A DNA stretch of 64,000 nt, taken from positions 33,149,748-33,213,747 of the forward strand of contig NW_026947506.1 of NCBI RefSeq assembly GCF_034190915.1. The letters are read 5' to 3'. The notes beneath the pieces are model-generated. The model was not told the DNA's origin. It saw only the letters and a list, made by a program, of their open reading frames with translations, and did no database searches. A program made the position numbers and the translations under genes. This document shows positions 11,615 to 23,784 of this stretch, in pieces. Positions within the stretch are counted from its first letter, which is position 1, and every line of letters begins with the position of its first letter. This stretch comes from Cavia porcellus (taxonomy: Eukaryota > Chordata > Mammalia > Rodentia > Caviidae).

Positions 11615-11772
11615 ATTTATTTATTTTGTCTTTTTAAGACAGGGTCTTGCTGTGCAGTTCAGGCTGGCCTTGAGCTCATTTTGTAGCCTAGGCTGGTCTC
11701 GAACTCCCAAAGATCCTCCTGCCTCAGCCTCCCGAATGCTGGGATTACAGGCGTGAGCCACCACGCCCAGCT
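11615..11772 (-). mobile_element. Monomeric B1 SINE with internal duplication
   Basis: Reverse text: 'agacagggtcttgctgtgca', 'ggctggccttgagctcattt', then a second copy of that motif, 'ggctggtctcgaactccc', and 'cctcctgcctcagcctccc'. The repeated middle is the B1-type internal duplication of about 29 bases. No ID partner. Flanked by ctgaacactttattt (11600-11614) and ctgaacattttattt (11773-11787), 14 of 15 matching. Little diverged. Confidence 0.88.
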
Positions 11773-11860
11773 CTGAACATTTTATTTTGAATATAAAATC
11801 TAACTTTAAGGTCTGAGTCACTTGGAAGCCAATTATTCATACTAAATATCATTCTTTATA

Positions 11861-12054
11861 AGTGGGTGTACCTGTCATCTCAGCACTTTGGGAGGCTGAG
11901 GCAGGAGGATCAAAAGTTTGAGCCCAGTTTAGATAACTCAGCAATTTAGTTAGATCCTCTCTCAAAATAAAAAAATAAAAAGGGCTAGGATGTAGATCAG
12001 TGGGAAGGTTCTGAGTTCAATTCCCAGTACTGCAAAATAAATAAGTAAATAAAA
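11861..12054 (+). mobile_element. B1-ID dimer SINE
   Basis: 'tcagcactttgggaggctga' with 'ggcaggaggatcaaaagt', an A-rich linker, then 'gggctaggatgtagatcag' and 'gttcaattcccagtactgc'. Confidence 0.87.
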
Positions 12055-12124
12055 GTTTAAAATGTTATTCAGGAGAACTTGCCCCAGGATCTCCCAATTC
12101 CTGGGTCATCTCATATTTCCAAGA

Positions 12125-12348
12125 CAGTGATGGCAAACCTATGGCATGCATACCACACTGAGCACACAGAGCCTTCTCTGTCCACGTACAAACCAAGTTG
12201 CCCCCAGCTGACCATTAGCTAGCAGTTGTTTTTTCTAAACGAAAACCTCAGTACACAGGTTTAATTGCAGTGTTGGTGCTCTGCAGTAAATAAGAGGATT
12301 TGGGGTTGCAGCTTGGGCACTCAGTCTCTAAAAACTTCACCATCACAG
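12125..12348. mobile_element. Short hAT-like transposon (copy 1)
   Basis: Left end cagtgatggcaaacct, right end 'acttcaccatcacag', an inverted pair. The interior includes 'gtttaattgcagtgttgg' and 'ggggttgcagcttgggcac'. Flanks ttccaaga and ggctaaga agree in 5 of 8 bases, compatible with a worn 8-base target duplication typical of hAT elements. No transposase frame: non-autonomous. Confidence 0.65.
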
Positions 12349-13696
12349 GGCTAAGAGATTTCTGACCCTCACTGACTTTCACTGGAGGTTGGAGGTGCTT
12401 AAGAGAGGCAGAAATAGTTAGAGACAGAATTAGGGAACTCTCCAAGCAGCCATCTATCAGAGGTGAAGATAAAGCTCCCTGTAATAAAGTTCAAAGGAAA
12501 ATGCCTGGTGGATCCACAAAGTACCTAGGTACCGGGTGTTTTGGGTTAGTGGTGAGCCCCAGGAAATCTCTAAGAGTTATATAATACAGGTACACTATGC
12601 CCTGGTGGGAGTTCAGCAAAACTCTGCTCAGCTGCTGGAGCTGATTTCAGGTGGCAGCTGAAGTGTTGCTTCTCAGAAAGACCCCCACTGTGTCTACAGC
12701 CTCCAAGAGATGTCCTGCTTTTGTGCTGAACTTGTCCCCAAAGTAGCCCCATGTGTGCGTATCTGCCAGCTTTGCTGTTTGTTGGGTTGCATGTGAGCAG
12801 GGAGCTGGCCCAGCTGATCTCCAGTAAGCCCCGTCAGAAGCATTTGGTGATGAATCCCCTGGCCCTTCCCTGGGGTGCAGAACCTTGATGCTTTCTGAGA
12901 AGAAGCTGGGAATAACTTTGTGGAACAGAGAGCTATACGAAGTCCTTTTCTGAGAGCCCTATTCCTTTTGGGCAGCATTGGAGAGAAGCAGAGATTTATT
13001 TACAAGGAAAGATAAAGGTTTGCATTTCTAATGGACCAGGAACCAGCAATCTGTGCCGTCCTCAGCCTGCCTGCCATAGATGTAAAACTGGTCAGGATTG
13101 GGAACGAAAACCACAAGTCTTAATGTGGCTTCTAGGGGCTCACTCTCTTGGGATCCTGAAGCTAGCAGTGTGGGGTTTATAGGTTTGTCTGAACCAGGCT
13201 TTGTCTGGCAAGATGTTTCTCAACAGCTCTGAAATATAGGAGCACATTCCTTGAACACTCATAATTTAGTTTCAATTGCTTCTGGCTAGCAGAACACCGC
13301 AAATGAGAATAAACAAGATTCATACTTATTTTCAAGCACATTGCAATATGAGCAAAATTAACTTTGGTAAATAAGACCCTCCTGAACAAAGATCGAGTTC
13401 GTGGAAACTGCTCTGGACCCTGAAACTAATTCTGAGACTGAAAAGGCCCAGTCATCAACACAAGAACAGCAATTTTCAAGAGGATAATGCAGCGGGCAAA
13501 TCAGAGCCCAGCCAGGGAGTGTGGCACGCTCTCTCAGGAGTACAATACAATATGATATAATTTATTTTCTCTAGCATCTTTCACAGAGAAGTTTAACACA
13601 ATGCTCCACAGCTAATTACCGGCTTCTTATGCAAATATGAGCAGAGTATGTGGTTCACGGTTCATTAAATGAATGGAGTCAGAAGACTCTCTAGGA

Positions 13697-13835
13697 CAGT
13701 GATGGTGAACCTTTTAGAGCTTTCAACGATACCAAACAGCCTGCTGTGGGCATGGTAGGCTCAACCCACATGCAACCCAACGAACAGCAGACACGCACAC
13801 ATGGGGCTACTTTGGGGACAAGTTCACCACCACTC
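13697..13835. mobile_element. Short hAT-like transposon (copy 2)
   Basis: Left end cagtgatggtgaacctttta, right end 'gttcaccaccact', an almost perfect 14-base inverted pair with the same consensus as copies at 12125 and 41142. Only about 139 bases long, with a different interior, so an internally deleted form or a sister family. Confidence 0.6.
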
Positions 13836-14070
13836 TCTGATGCTGGGGAGCCGGGCAAACCTCCATTCAGCATGAAAAGTATTAAAGGCACATTTAATCA
13901 GGCGCCAAAGAGGTATGAGTATTAGCAGGAAGCTGAACAGCAACAGGACAAGACATCCTGGAGAGAACCAGGAAGCATGCATGTGACTGACAGGGAGCTG
14001 ATCTGAAGGCAGGAAGAGATGCCAGTCCCATCTGGGGATGCAGAGGCTGCTGTAGCAATTCCTGGAGGAC

Positions 14071-14161
14071 ACTTATTTTTGGTGACAGAGTCTTGCTACA
14101 CAGCCCAGGCTGATAGCCTCCCAAATGCTGGCGTTAAGAAAATGTTCCACCATGCCTGGCT
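14071..14161 (-). mobile_element. B1 fragment
   Basis: 'gtgacagagtcttgctacac', 'agcccaggctgatagcctcc', 'caaatgctggcg', 'caccatgcctggct': reverse B1 with an internal deletion. Confidence 0.65.
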
Positions 14162-16597
14162 AGAGGGCACATTTTGATTGAAGTTCTCACATGGTTACAA
14201 AGTCACATGAAAGTATGTGGTCACAGTGGATAGAAGCAAATGAAGGCCAGTGTCCTGGGGTGGAGACTCTGTGACAGAGGCACTGCAGGCAGAGGTGATC
14301 ATGGTAGGCTCAAGAGATGTGGTAAAAAGTCTGGAGAGTCAGTGACAGGTGGGTATCAGACAGTCAGGATCAAGCGACTCAGCCTGCAGGAGACAGGAGA
14401 GTGCAAGGCTCCGGATGTCAGCAGGAGGAGACCTGAAGGAGAGGAGGAGGAGGAAAAGTCAAGTGGGGGCATTTCATCTGGTGACACTGCCATGGCAAAT
14501 CAGGGGGACTTTGGCTGGATCCTGAAGAGGCCAAGGAACAGTGGGTCAGAGACTGGAGCTCTTGTTTACCAAGGACTTTAGGTCCTTGGGAGGCAGGCAG
14601 GGATGGAAGATTTGGCCCCCAATCTCCAGGTGAGAAAATCAGAGCTCAGAATAGGGGGACCCTGGAAAAACAAGCACTAGGTCCCTGACTCTAAATCCAC
14701 AGTTCTCAGGGTAAAAGGGACTTTCAATTTAAGCCTGTTAAATTGATCTGAAATGAATCCACTGGCAGCAAAAGTAGGAGTTAATGTACAAAACTCCCAA
14801 TGTGTGCAGAATGCTGAGAATTCTGGATACAATAGAGGAAATCAGACAAATCAGTTGTTGGTATCCTACAGATCAAAATGGGGAGGGGGCGGGGGATAAA
14901 AACTAAAACTACACAGAATACGGATGAATGCACAGATGGCTTCCCTTTCCATCTGCTGTTTTGGAGTTATATTTTTTTGAGTGTGATGTCAGGAATGCAA
15001 ACTTTGGGTTGATGTGACTTTAGCCCATTTCGTTTTAGAGAAGCTAAAGCGAGCCTCAGAGATGGACACAACACGAGCGGAATGTCTCCCTGCAGAGCAC
15101 CCAGGACGCTACTTCAACACTTCCAACCCTTCTTCAAAACGGCTGAGAGTGAGAGACGGAGCCAAAAGCACTTGAGAGTCAAGGTCAGCCTTAGATAATG
15201 GCCTGGAGGTGAAGCTCCTCACCTTGGCAAAGAAAAGAATTACGGCCTCTTTCCTTCCTGTCCTCCGCTGATGGCCAGAGGAGACAGACAATATTTACAA
15301 TTTTGTCCTCACAAACCACAGCAGAGATGCTGACCATATATTTGAAGAGCAGGGACTTAATATTTTGAAGACGGGGTGCTGGGCCAGAAAACAGCGGACC
15401 ATCAGTTTATATTAATTTACTTAAATGTGACAGCCAAACCTTTTCCTTCTCCTAAGGAATGCAGTGTCACACCTGCAAAATAGCCTAGTAGGTAACAAGG
15501 CCATCGTGAACACTAGGAAGAATTAGTTATGATGCTTCCACCAGACAAAAGAGCTGGGAGCAGTGGGGATAAGGGTGAGACACGCCAGAGTGCCCCCTTG
15601 GCTGGGCTTGGACTGCAAGGACAGCTGTGCCAGCCTGCAGGCCTAGTGCTCGGTGAGACACAGGTGAGGCTTCTTTTTTTTTATCACAAGGAGCTGAGGA
15701 ATGTCTGTTTTCATTTTGTGACTTGTGACCTCACATCTACTCCTTCTAATTATCCTCTGTCCCTGAGAAAAGTTGAGGCTCCTCAGAGAGTGGCAGACAG
15801 GTGGGTTCTTCCTGCCTGGGAGAGAAAAGCTGGCCTCTAAGTCCAGGGTGACCCCCACACCCCTGGGGTTGCTGGCTGCATCAGATGTGTGTTCTCTCTT
15901 CACCTTGAGGAAGATCGGCTCAGACCCAGCCCTGCCCCAGTGGAATTCTCCGGCCTGTCGCTGTCACCCCTCTGCCCTACAGAACCCCTGGAACAGAGGG
16001 AGGCTCTTAGGGACTGCGTTTGCCAGGCGCTCGGGCAGCCTGCTCCGCCACTTACTGGCATTGATGGATGATCCTATCGGCAGGGAAAAATGCCCTGTTC
16101 ATGCATCGCTGATGTTTAGGAGATAATTTGCTGCATAACATTTACTTTATATGTGGGGCTGGGAACATGGACCACAGAAGCAGGAATGTCCCTTCTGCCT
16201 ACCCTGGCTCTTGCCTTGACCTGTCCTTTAGGACTGGGATGCAAAGAAATTGTCTGGGGTGCGAGTCGGGCTCTGGAGGCCAGTTTTAGGCCCTAGCAGC
16301 TGTGCTTGGGATGGGAGTGGTGGAGAGCTGGCTAACAGGGGCTGCTCTGACATTTCCCAACCTCAGCGTGAAGCGAGTTTCTTCACAGGCTGAGGGATTC
16401 TGTCCTGGCTCAGCAGCCAAGAGGGGAAAGAAGGGAGTCAGGCTAGAGTAGTTGCCAAGGGCTGGTGGAAACACTGATGCCTGCCCATCTGGGACGCTCA
16501 TGAGCCCTCTCCCTGGGCCATTCTTTCTCAGGGATCCCCTGCCTGAAGCAGTTCCCACATGGACCAGCCAGTCCCCAAGGGAGACCTGGGACAAGAC

Positions 16598-16720
16598 AAG
16601 TGACATTTGAGCTCTGGCAAATTGCTTGGCCTCAGTTTCTCAACTTCTATGCAGTGGGGTGACAGAGTCCCCTTTGCTGAGTTGCTGCAGGCATCAGATG
16701 TATGCGAGAGTTGGGTGCCT
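16598..16720 (+). mobile_element. MIR fragment
   Basis: 'gctctggcaaattgcttggc' and 'ctcagtttctcaacttc' resemble the MIR core region. Confidence 0.45.
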
Positions 16721-17587
16721 GGAATCCAGGAGCAATGCAGAGGCACTGTGTCAGCAAAAGGCTTGGGGATAAGAGGAAGCAGGGATGCTGGGGCTGGAGG
16801 GAGGGAATAATTCTGTGGAAATGGGGAGCAGCCATGATGCCTCCTCAGTGACTTGGTCACTGTCATAGGACTCCAATGTGAACAGGATTCCTTGGGGCTC
16901 ACCCTTCATGTGGATGTTCCAAGGACAGTGTGTCCCCCAACCCCTGCCCTCCCTCATCCTGGCTCTTGATATGAGGCATGATAAAAATATACAATGAATG
17001 TATAAAGTTAAAAAAAGTCATAACAGTAGAAGACACATTGCATGAATCCCCCTCAAGTCATCCCCCCCCCTTTCTTTTGAACACACTGATCCCACTGTTC
17101 TGGCCACTTTCTGAGGCAGTTCTGGAAGTCCTCCTTCCTGAGTGTCTTTACATAGTGTCATCAAACCTACAGCAAATGCCGCTGCTGAGTGCCATCCAAT
17201 GAAAGGATAGGCTCATCAAGTCACATGGAACGTCCTCATTTATCTTATTTACTGGGTCTGGCACTATGCAACTTCCAGCTCTTTCTCAAAGTCAAAATGA
17301 TCATGAACAGCCAACATTTTAATAGATGAGGCAGCCATGATAGTACAATTAAAGACCCTCCCTAAATAGGACTTCAGAACTGTTTCAGAAGGTAGCAAGA
17401 ATGGTGGGATAGGTAGGTTTTGGTGGGGGGCGTTTTGAGGAAGATTCATGGCAAGGTGTCTTTGCTGTAATACATTTTTAAATTTAAACATTCACTGTGG
17501 TTTTTGATCATGCTCCTATATTAGTGAAGGACACACAGATTTCCCTCCAAGCCCTCCACTGTGGGTAATCACTCATTAAAGTGTAGG

Positions 17588-18118
17588 TGAATTAATGAAT
17601 TCAATAAACATTTAGGATATACCCACTGTGTGAGGGACCTGTATTAGGGTGAAAACAGTCAGATGTGATCTTCATGGGCACAGCACTTACAATGCAGTGG
17701 GAAGCTGGGCAAGAAGCAAACCATCACATAAATGAGTGTAAAATTGCACAGTGCAACTTCCGCAGCCCACCATAGGGAGCTCTGACTTGGTCAGGGAGAG
17801 GCAGCTTCTGGGAGGAAGTGGTCCTTGCAAGAGGAGATGGAGTCAAATAGATGAAATGGGGAGAGAGTAATCTAGGTGGGGGGAAGTCATTTACAAAAAC
17901 TCTGCGGCAAGAGAGGAGGCAGCAAGCAAGCCCGTAGCAGGGAGGAATGGTAGGTAGGAAAGCAGGAAGAGGCTTCAGGGGCAGATAAGGAGCAAACTTA
18001 TAATAACCATACTAAGGAGCTTTAGTTTATATTCCAAGCGCAATGACAACCCCTGAAAGCACAGGGGAAATAAGTTGGCTAAATTTGTCATTTAGAAGAT
18101 CACTCTGGTTACTTGTGA
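17588..18118 (-). mobile_element. L2 LINE 3' end
   Basis: Reverse L2: 'gaattcaataaacattta', 'cccactgtgtgaggg', then, far downstream, 'aaggagctttagtttatatt' and 'agcgcaatgacaacccc', 'agaagatcactctggtta'. The order fits about 500 bases of L2 3' end. Ancient. Confidence 0.6.
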
Positions 18119-18631
18119 AGCTGGCCCTGCAAAAATAACAGCCCACAATCCCAGATTCAAGATAGCTGCTAAAAAATTTCTTGGTCCCTAGTTCATCAGG
18201 GAGGGAGGGCATCTTTTGGGGGTTACTGGCTAGCCCAAATTGCCCCAGCCCCCCCAGGGAAAGCCAGCATCTGGAGCTTGACAAACAGCAGTACAAAGGC
18301 CCCAGTGTGCTTCACAGCTGGGGGCTCCCTAAGGTGAAAATACTTCTAGAATCCCCTGCAGGGTCTCTGAGGCCCTCCCTGGGGGTGCATGGAAGGTCCC
18401 CTGCCTAATCCTGTACCTCTCCTCCCTTTTGTAACATGAGGCTATGAGCACCCCTTAATAGACTCATACCTCCAATTATCTCCCTCTCTGGTTGATTTCC
18501 TGGGCTCAATTCTGCACCCTTAGTAGGAGGAAGAGTGAAAAAGATAGGGTACAATACAGAAGGGGGTTCCTCAAGTTAGTCCAGGGGAGCCAGCAACACT
18601 GGGTATTGAAGGAAGAGGGAGATGAGGAGAC

Positions 18632-19015
18632 TGTTGTGGTTTAAATCATGTCCCCTTATTGGAAATGGAGATTTTGCTGATGAACAAGTCAAGCCAAGGT
18701 CCCCAGGGAAGGCCCTAATCGAGGATGACTGCTATGCACACATGTGCACGCAGAGACAGACACACTTTCAAGAAGAACACTGTGTGAAGGAAAAAACAGA
18801 AGTCAGCGTGACACATCTGAACCTGATGCAGTGACCAGCAGCTGGGGAAAGGCGTAAAACAGATTCTCCTTTCCAGTCCTCAGCAGGGGTCTAACTGCAA
18901 CACATTGATCTTGGACTTCTGGCCTCCTGAGCCGGGATGCAATCACTTCTGCTGCTCAAGCCTCCCAGTTTGTGGTACTTTGTCATGGCAGGCCTAGCAA
19001 ACTAATATAGGGCCC
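18632..19015 (+). mobile_element. MLT1-type LTR
   Basis: Begins tgttgtggtttaaatcatgt and ends with 'gtggtactttgtcatggcag' and 'cctagcaaactaatata'. Middle has 'cattgatcttggacttctgg'. LTR only. Confidence 0.7.
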
Positions 19016-21540
19016 AAGAGATAGTCCAAGACAGATTGGACAAGCCCTGTGTATTTCATCATTACTCTGCTCAAATATTAAAAAAGAAGCTCGAACTTAA
19101 AATATTGGTAAGTGTGGATAGGAAAAAAAGAAGACTTTAGAAAGAGATCTGTTGCTGCACAAGGGTTTGCCCACCTCCGCCAGCCCGCAGAAGTGAGGCT
19201 CCATGATGCAGCTCTGAGCTTATTCTCTACGTGGCTGTTGAGCTGGTTGTGCAGACTCTGAGCCTATTGCCCTCTGTTTTGAGAGTCTGCCGAGTACCCT
19301 TGCTCCCAGCACCTGCCATGGACTCAGATCCCAGGACACAGACGCCTCCAAAACCCCCAGATGGGGGATATGGGAGGTGGTGCAAACACGAAAAGGAGGG
19401 AGACTTCTGCAAATGGAAAAGGAAACAGGGCTGTCTAAGTAGGCTTCTTCAGTCCTGCCAGCTCCATGGAAGATTCCCATATGTGCCGTGCACAGCCTTA
19501 ATCTAACATATAACATCTCCCTACTGGAAAACTTCGGATGTCCCTAGAACAATCTAAAGTTAAAAAAAAAAAGAAAAACAACTCATGAAAAACAAAACAC
19601 CACATTCCCTTATCTTTAGATCAGAAGAGAGCTAGCTAAATGAGAAACAAAGATTAAAATAATCACAAAGGTATAATTTAATTCTTACGATGTTATAAAT
19701 ATTAATAGGAAAAACACTTTATATTGGGAAATGCTATTATACAGTATGATGTTAATTTATGAAAATCAATTCATTTAGCATGCTTCCTTTTTTTTTGTTT
19801 TTGCTACTCCCTCTGGATTTTGCTGACGATGTCAGTCTTATGGTCCGAGTGAACATTTCCTGCTTCAGCAGCCACCACAAGACTCGTGTCATGTAGGATT
19901 CTGATGTGACAATTATGTCTCCAATAATGCCCTGTAACTTCCCACAGATAAGGACCAATGGTTACTGAAGCGGAGTGGGGCTGCAAGCCAAGTGCTTGTA
20001 GTTGGGGCTGTGATTGATTTATGTCAATGCCTCCAGAACTCGATGGCCTTGGATGCTGGATCCCAGGGAAAAACCACTGCAAATCAGACAGGTCAGAAGG
20101 GCGGGGACTGGCAGCCACCTCGTCCCTTGCTGTGCTCCTTATTCTCCTTAGTCCCCCACAGTCCTGGAAGGCAGGACTGTGTGAACACTCCATTCTGCAG
20201 ATGAGGTTACTGAGGCCCAGGAGGTGACAATTTGGTGGTGCACATGCCAGAAGGCAGTGTTGGAAACAACATGCACTGAGTTCCATGTCCGTCCATAGGA
20301 TCAAAGCATCAGTGACACCCAGGACAGAACTAGATGTTCAGGTGGTGGACAACATGTCATATACCCTGCTGGTTCCCCCACTGCAACCAGAATACACCCC
20401 ACATCTTAATCTCCTCCCCTGGACTTAGGGATCCCCAGGAAAGTGAACTGCAGGTATAATTTCAGTGACCCACATTGGCTTGGTGTGCTTTTGGAGAACT
20501 TTATGAATCTTAAAGCAATTTAACATATGGGCCAAGTTCTGTGAGATGAGTAAGGAGGTGAAGATCATTCTTAAAAAATGTAGCACAGTGGCAGAGACAT
20601 GGGATAAGGGGATGGGGTGGGAGACTGAAGCACAAAGTTATATTTGAAACCAGTTTCAACTGATGGAGAAAGATCGGGGAGCCCCTAATTTGGTGTGAGG
20701 ATTCCATCGTGTTACTGCTGCCATCCTGCACTGTTTTTCTAATTTGTGAGCTACGAGCTGGTTGTACAGCCTTGTTCCGGAGCTAATATGGGATGAAATG
20801 GGACAGGCTGATGTCACGAGGAGCCCTCTGGCTCCTTAGCAGAGGTCTGAAGAGCGATCAAGCTGAATTAATTTCTAAGAGACCCCATGACAGATTCTTG
20901 ATTATGATCCCCAATTAGGGAAACCTCAGTTTCATTTTCAGTTAATGTCAGGAGTTACAAGGCTCCTGGGCAGATGGCTTCAGAAAACGCCAAGTAGAGG
21001 AACCAGGTCTTGTCTGAGTAGTGAGACTGCGGCTGCATTAAATCTTCCAGAGCCATGACATGTGCACGTCTCTGTCAAGGCCCACGGAGAGAAATGTTGA
21101 AATGTGACAGTAAAGGGCCTGGTGCATCCCTGGAGCCACTAAGGCTTAAAATAGAAAAAGACCTGTCCTATGAAAATGGCAAAGGACAGACTCAGTCTTA
21201 GATCAGCTAAATGCGCCTGGGTGATCTGGGCTGGCAGATCCGGAAATCCAGAGAGGGCTCTTCCAAGGGGCTTCCCCAAATCTCATGAGCAAGGCATCAC
21301 CTCTGCCCACCTGAGCCACAGAACAGGCTCAGGGGCTTCTTTGCAGCTACAGAAGGCCTAAAGTTTCCTGTGGGCACTGGGTAATGACTCCAACCTAAAG
21401 CCTGGGACCCTAGGACTTGGGAATTTTTCTATTTTTGAGCAAGAGCAGAAGGACACCAATGAGACCTGCTTACACAGCAAAATGACGCTTCATTCTGGCA
21501 TTGTGTTCAGTGGGGATCAAAAAAGCGCACATCACAGAAG
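19016..21540. other. No gene recognised
   Basis: Mostly unique-looking sequence. The 166-codon reverse frame at 19804-20304 includes a MIR piece. AT-rich patch at 19560-19800. Confidence 0.4.
20180..20260 (-). mobile_element. MIR fragment
   Basis: 'ctgcagatgaggttactgag' and 'gcccaggaggtgaca': reverse MIR core, short. Confidence 0.4.
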
Positions 21541-21711
21541 AGCTGGGTGTGGCAGTGCATAGCATGCTAATCCTACCATGCTAAGAGGCTAAGGCAGGAG
21601 GATTGAAAGTCTGAGCCCAGCCCAGGTTGCTTTACATTGCAAAATAAAAAAGCACAGGGGATGTAGTTCAGTGTGAAGTTGGGTTCAAGCCTCAGTATAG
21701 GGAGAAAAAAA
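21541..21711 (+). mobile_element. B1-ID dimer SINE
   Basis: 'agctgggtgtggcagtgcat', 'ggctaaggcaggaggattga', then the ID part 'aggggatgtagttcagtg' and 'gttcaagcctcagtat'. Diverged. Confidence 0.82.
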
Positions 21712-22369
21712 TACAATTACTTTCAGTCTCTTGTGTTGTACTGCACTTGAGCAAAGCGTAGCCAGGCGAAACCCGAGAACACCCTGATTTGGGAGAGATC
21801 CCACAATGAAACGACAAACATGGCTGTGAAAGACCTTATTAGCTAAGCTGATCACCCTATGAGAGGACATGGCCTCACAGAGAGGCCACTCAGGTTCCGG
21901 CACGAAAGGTCCCTTATGGATTTCCCCTCCCCTCCTGCTGAGAAAGCGGCTCCCTGGAAAATGTTTTCAGTGTGTGTTGTGAAAAAAAGGGGGAAAATGT
22001 GCTTCTAGCCGAGTGTTAACGTGTTACAAAAAGTGAATTTCTGTATCTTCTCCCTTGTAGAGATGCATCCGTGCGCTGTAACCACATTAATTACACACCT
22101 AAATGTGACAAGACCATCTTGGGTTTCCTGAATCGCAATTTCCTCACAGAAGCAGCTTTTCCTGAATTTATCAAGGTCCCTTGTCAGGACTCCAAGCCTA
22201 TTTTTCTGTGTACCTCCAGGAGCGGTATCTCAGGCTAGAAAGAGCTAGAAAACCATATTCCCTCCAAACAGTGGAAGAGCCCTGGAGATGTGAAGCTGGC
22301 TGCCCAGCTCTGGGTTGTTAAGAAAAATCTGTCTTCTTTTATCTCAATATTCTCTGCAAGGTTGTGGGA

Positions 22370-22470
22370 GGAGGAACATTGTTACCATCCACAGAAGGAC
22401 AAATGAAGGACCCCAAAGCCCATTCCTGGCCCTAGAATTTGAACCAGGAGCTCTCTGGCCAGTCTTCAAG
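22370..22470 (-). mobile_element. MIR fragment
   Basis: 'gaatttgaaccaggagctct' and the preceding 'ccatccacagaaggacaaat' resemble reverse MIR. Confidence 0.4.
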
Positions 22471-22543
22471 CAGAAAGGACCTTCAGTCCTTTGGTCCACA
22501 AATGTCTGTGGCTTCTGTGATAATAATGATTGAAAATACTGTA

Positions 22544-22674
22544 CAGTAAGTCCCTGACTTACAAACATGCCAGTTTCAAACTTCCACCAGACTCACTTTG
22601 TTGGCTTGTGAACGAATCTGACTTATGAACAGTTCTCCCAGAACAGAACTCATTTGTAACTCGGGGACTTACTG
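22544..22674. mobile_element. Tc1/mariner-class MITE
   Basis: 131 bases with inverted ends: left cagtaagtccctgacttac, right gtaactcggggacttactg (17 of 19 pair). Flanked on both sides by TA (22542-22543 and 22675-22676), the target site of Tc1/mariner/Tigger elements. The interior repeats the same theme ('cttatgaacagttctccc'). No coding capacity. Confidence 0.7.
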
Positions 22675-23090
22675 TATTACTTTTAGATGCAAAATGATCT
22701 GCTTATAAAGTTCTGTGGACTCTTGCCTTATGAGCTCAATTTGTTCCCGAGGGCTGGTTGTAATTTAAATTGTCACTTAAAGGCTCAGATTCCTCCACAC
22801 AGCCTTCGAAGTCTCTCTCCTGTCTCCAGGCAGATCTCAGTGTCCTTAGACACTGGCCCAGGATTTCTCAGTTAACCTTGTACAGGAAAGGATGTTGTAA
22901 TGCTCCTTCCAGAACTCTTTAAGGGTTACATCTGTCTGAGGCCATCTGGAAGCACAAATGGCCAGTATTTAGGTTATAACTCAAGTCTTTGGTCATAAGT
23001 TAAAACTAAAATTACAGTCATAATCCAGCTTGTTCATATGTCAGGTTGGTCATAACTTGAGGGTCCACTGTTAATGAAAATTTGAATATG

Positions 23091-23315
23091 CTTTCTTTCT
23101 TTCCTTCTTTCTTCCTTTGTACTAGGGATTACATCCAGAGCTTTGTACATACCAGGCAAGCACTCTATTACCGAGTTACTTCCCCAAATTTTCTTTTAAA
23201 TTCTTTTTAAAAAGTTTGAGACAGGGTCTCATTGAGTTTGCTGGCTTTGCTTGCAATCCTCTTGCCTCAGCCTCCCAGTGGCTGGGATTATAAGTGTGCA
23301 TCATCATGCCCAGCT
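23091..23315 (-). mobile_element. B1-ID dimer SINE
   Basis: T/C-rich tail, 'tactagggattacatccag' (ID), then 'gagacagggtctcattgag', 'ttgcctcagcctcccag', 'catcatgcccagct' (B1). Confidence 0.85.
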
Positions 23316-23680
23316 TGAACAGGGCTTTTTTGTGTCTTGTTGAAGCAGAAATGTTCTACAAGAATTAAAATGGCAGAGTTGATCTTTTTAGTTATGAAAA
23401 GGTCTCCTGAAAAAAGTTGGAGAACTGTGGCTCTACACCAGAGTTTTCAAGATGAGTTCAGGGTCTGTGTTTTTGGGGTAGCCAGGAGGTGGGTTAGCTT
23501 CAGGAATTCTCCACTGTCACCTGGATCACACTGAGCTTGAACTTGCAGGTTGTGAGGTTATCTTTGATGCTTGCCTCCTCATCCCAGTAGCTCTTATGGT
23601 ACCTGACACAAAGTAGGTATGAGATTAAGATTTGGTATTGAAGAAAGAATATTCTCTATGCAAAAAGTTCCACAGTCAAG

Positions 23681-23771
23681 GCTGGGGGTTTGGCTCTGCG
23701 GCATAAGCAGACCTGCCTGGTAAGCATGAGGTCCTGAGTTCAATCCCCAGTGAAAAAAAAAAAAAAAAAGA
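23681..23771 (+). mobile_element. ID SINE with long A-tail
   Basis: 'gctgggggtttggctctgcg', 'aggtcctgagttcaatcccc', then an A-run of about 18. Flanked by ttccacagtcaag (23668-23680) and tttcacagtcaag (23772-23784), 12 of 13 matching. A clean, rather young insertion. Confidence 0.85.
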
Positions 23772-23784
23772 TTTCACAGTCAAG

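Larger units (their letters stand above)
12349..17580. other. Long stretch without recognised genes
   Basis: Apart from the hAT copy at 13697, a B1 piece at 14071 and a MIR at 16598, I see no family. The plus-strand frame 14240-14581 is acidic and lysine-rich at its end but has no domain. A homopurine patch lies near 14430-14460. Confidence 0.4.

Noticed and set aside
19804..20304. 166-codon reverse frame
   Set aside because: Includes a MIR piece; no family resemblance and no conserved motif.
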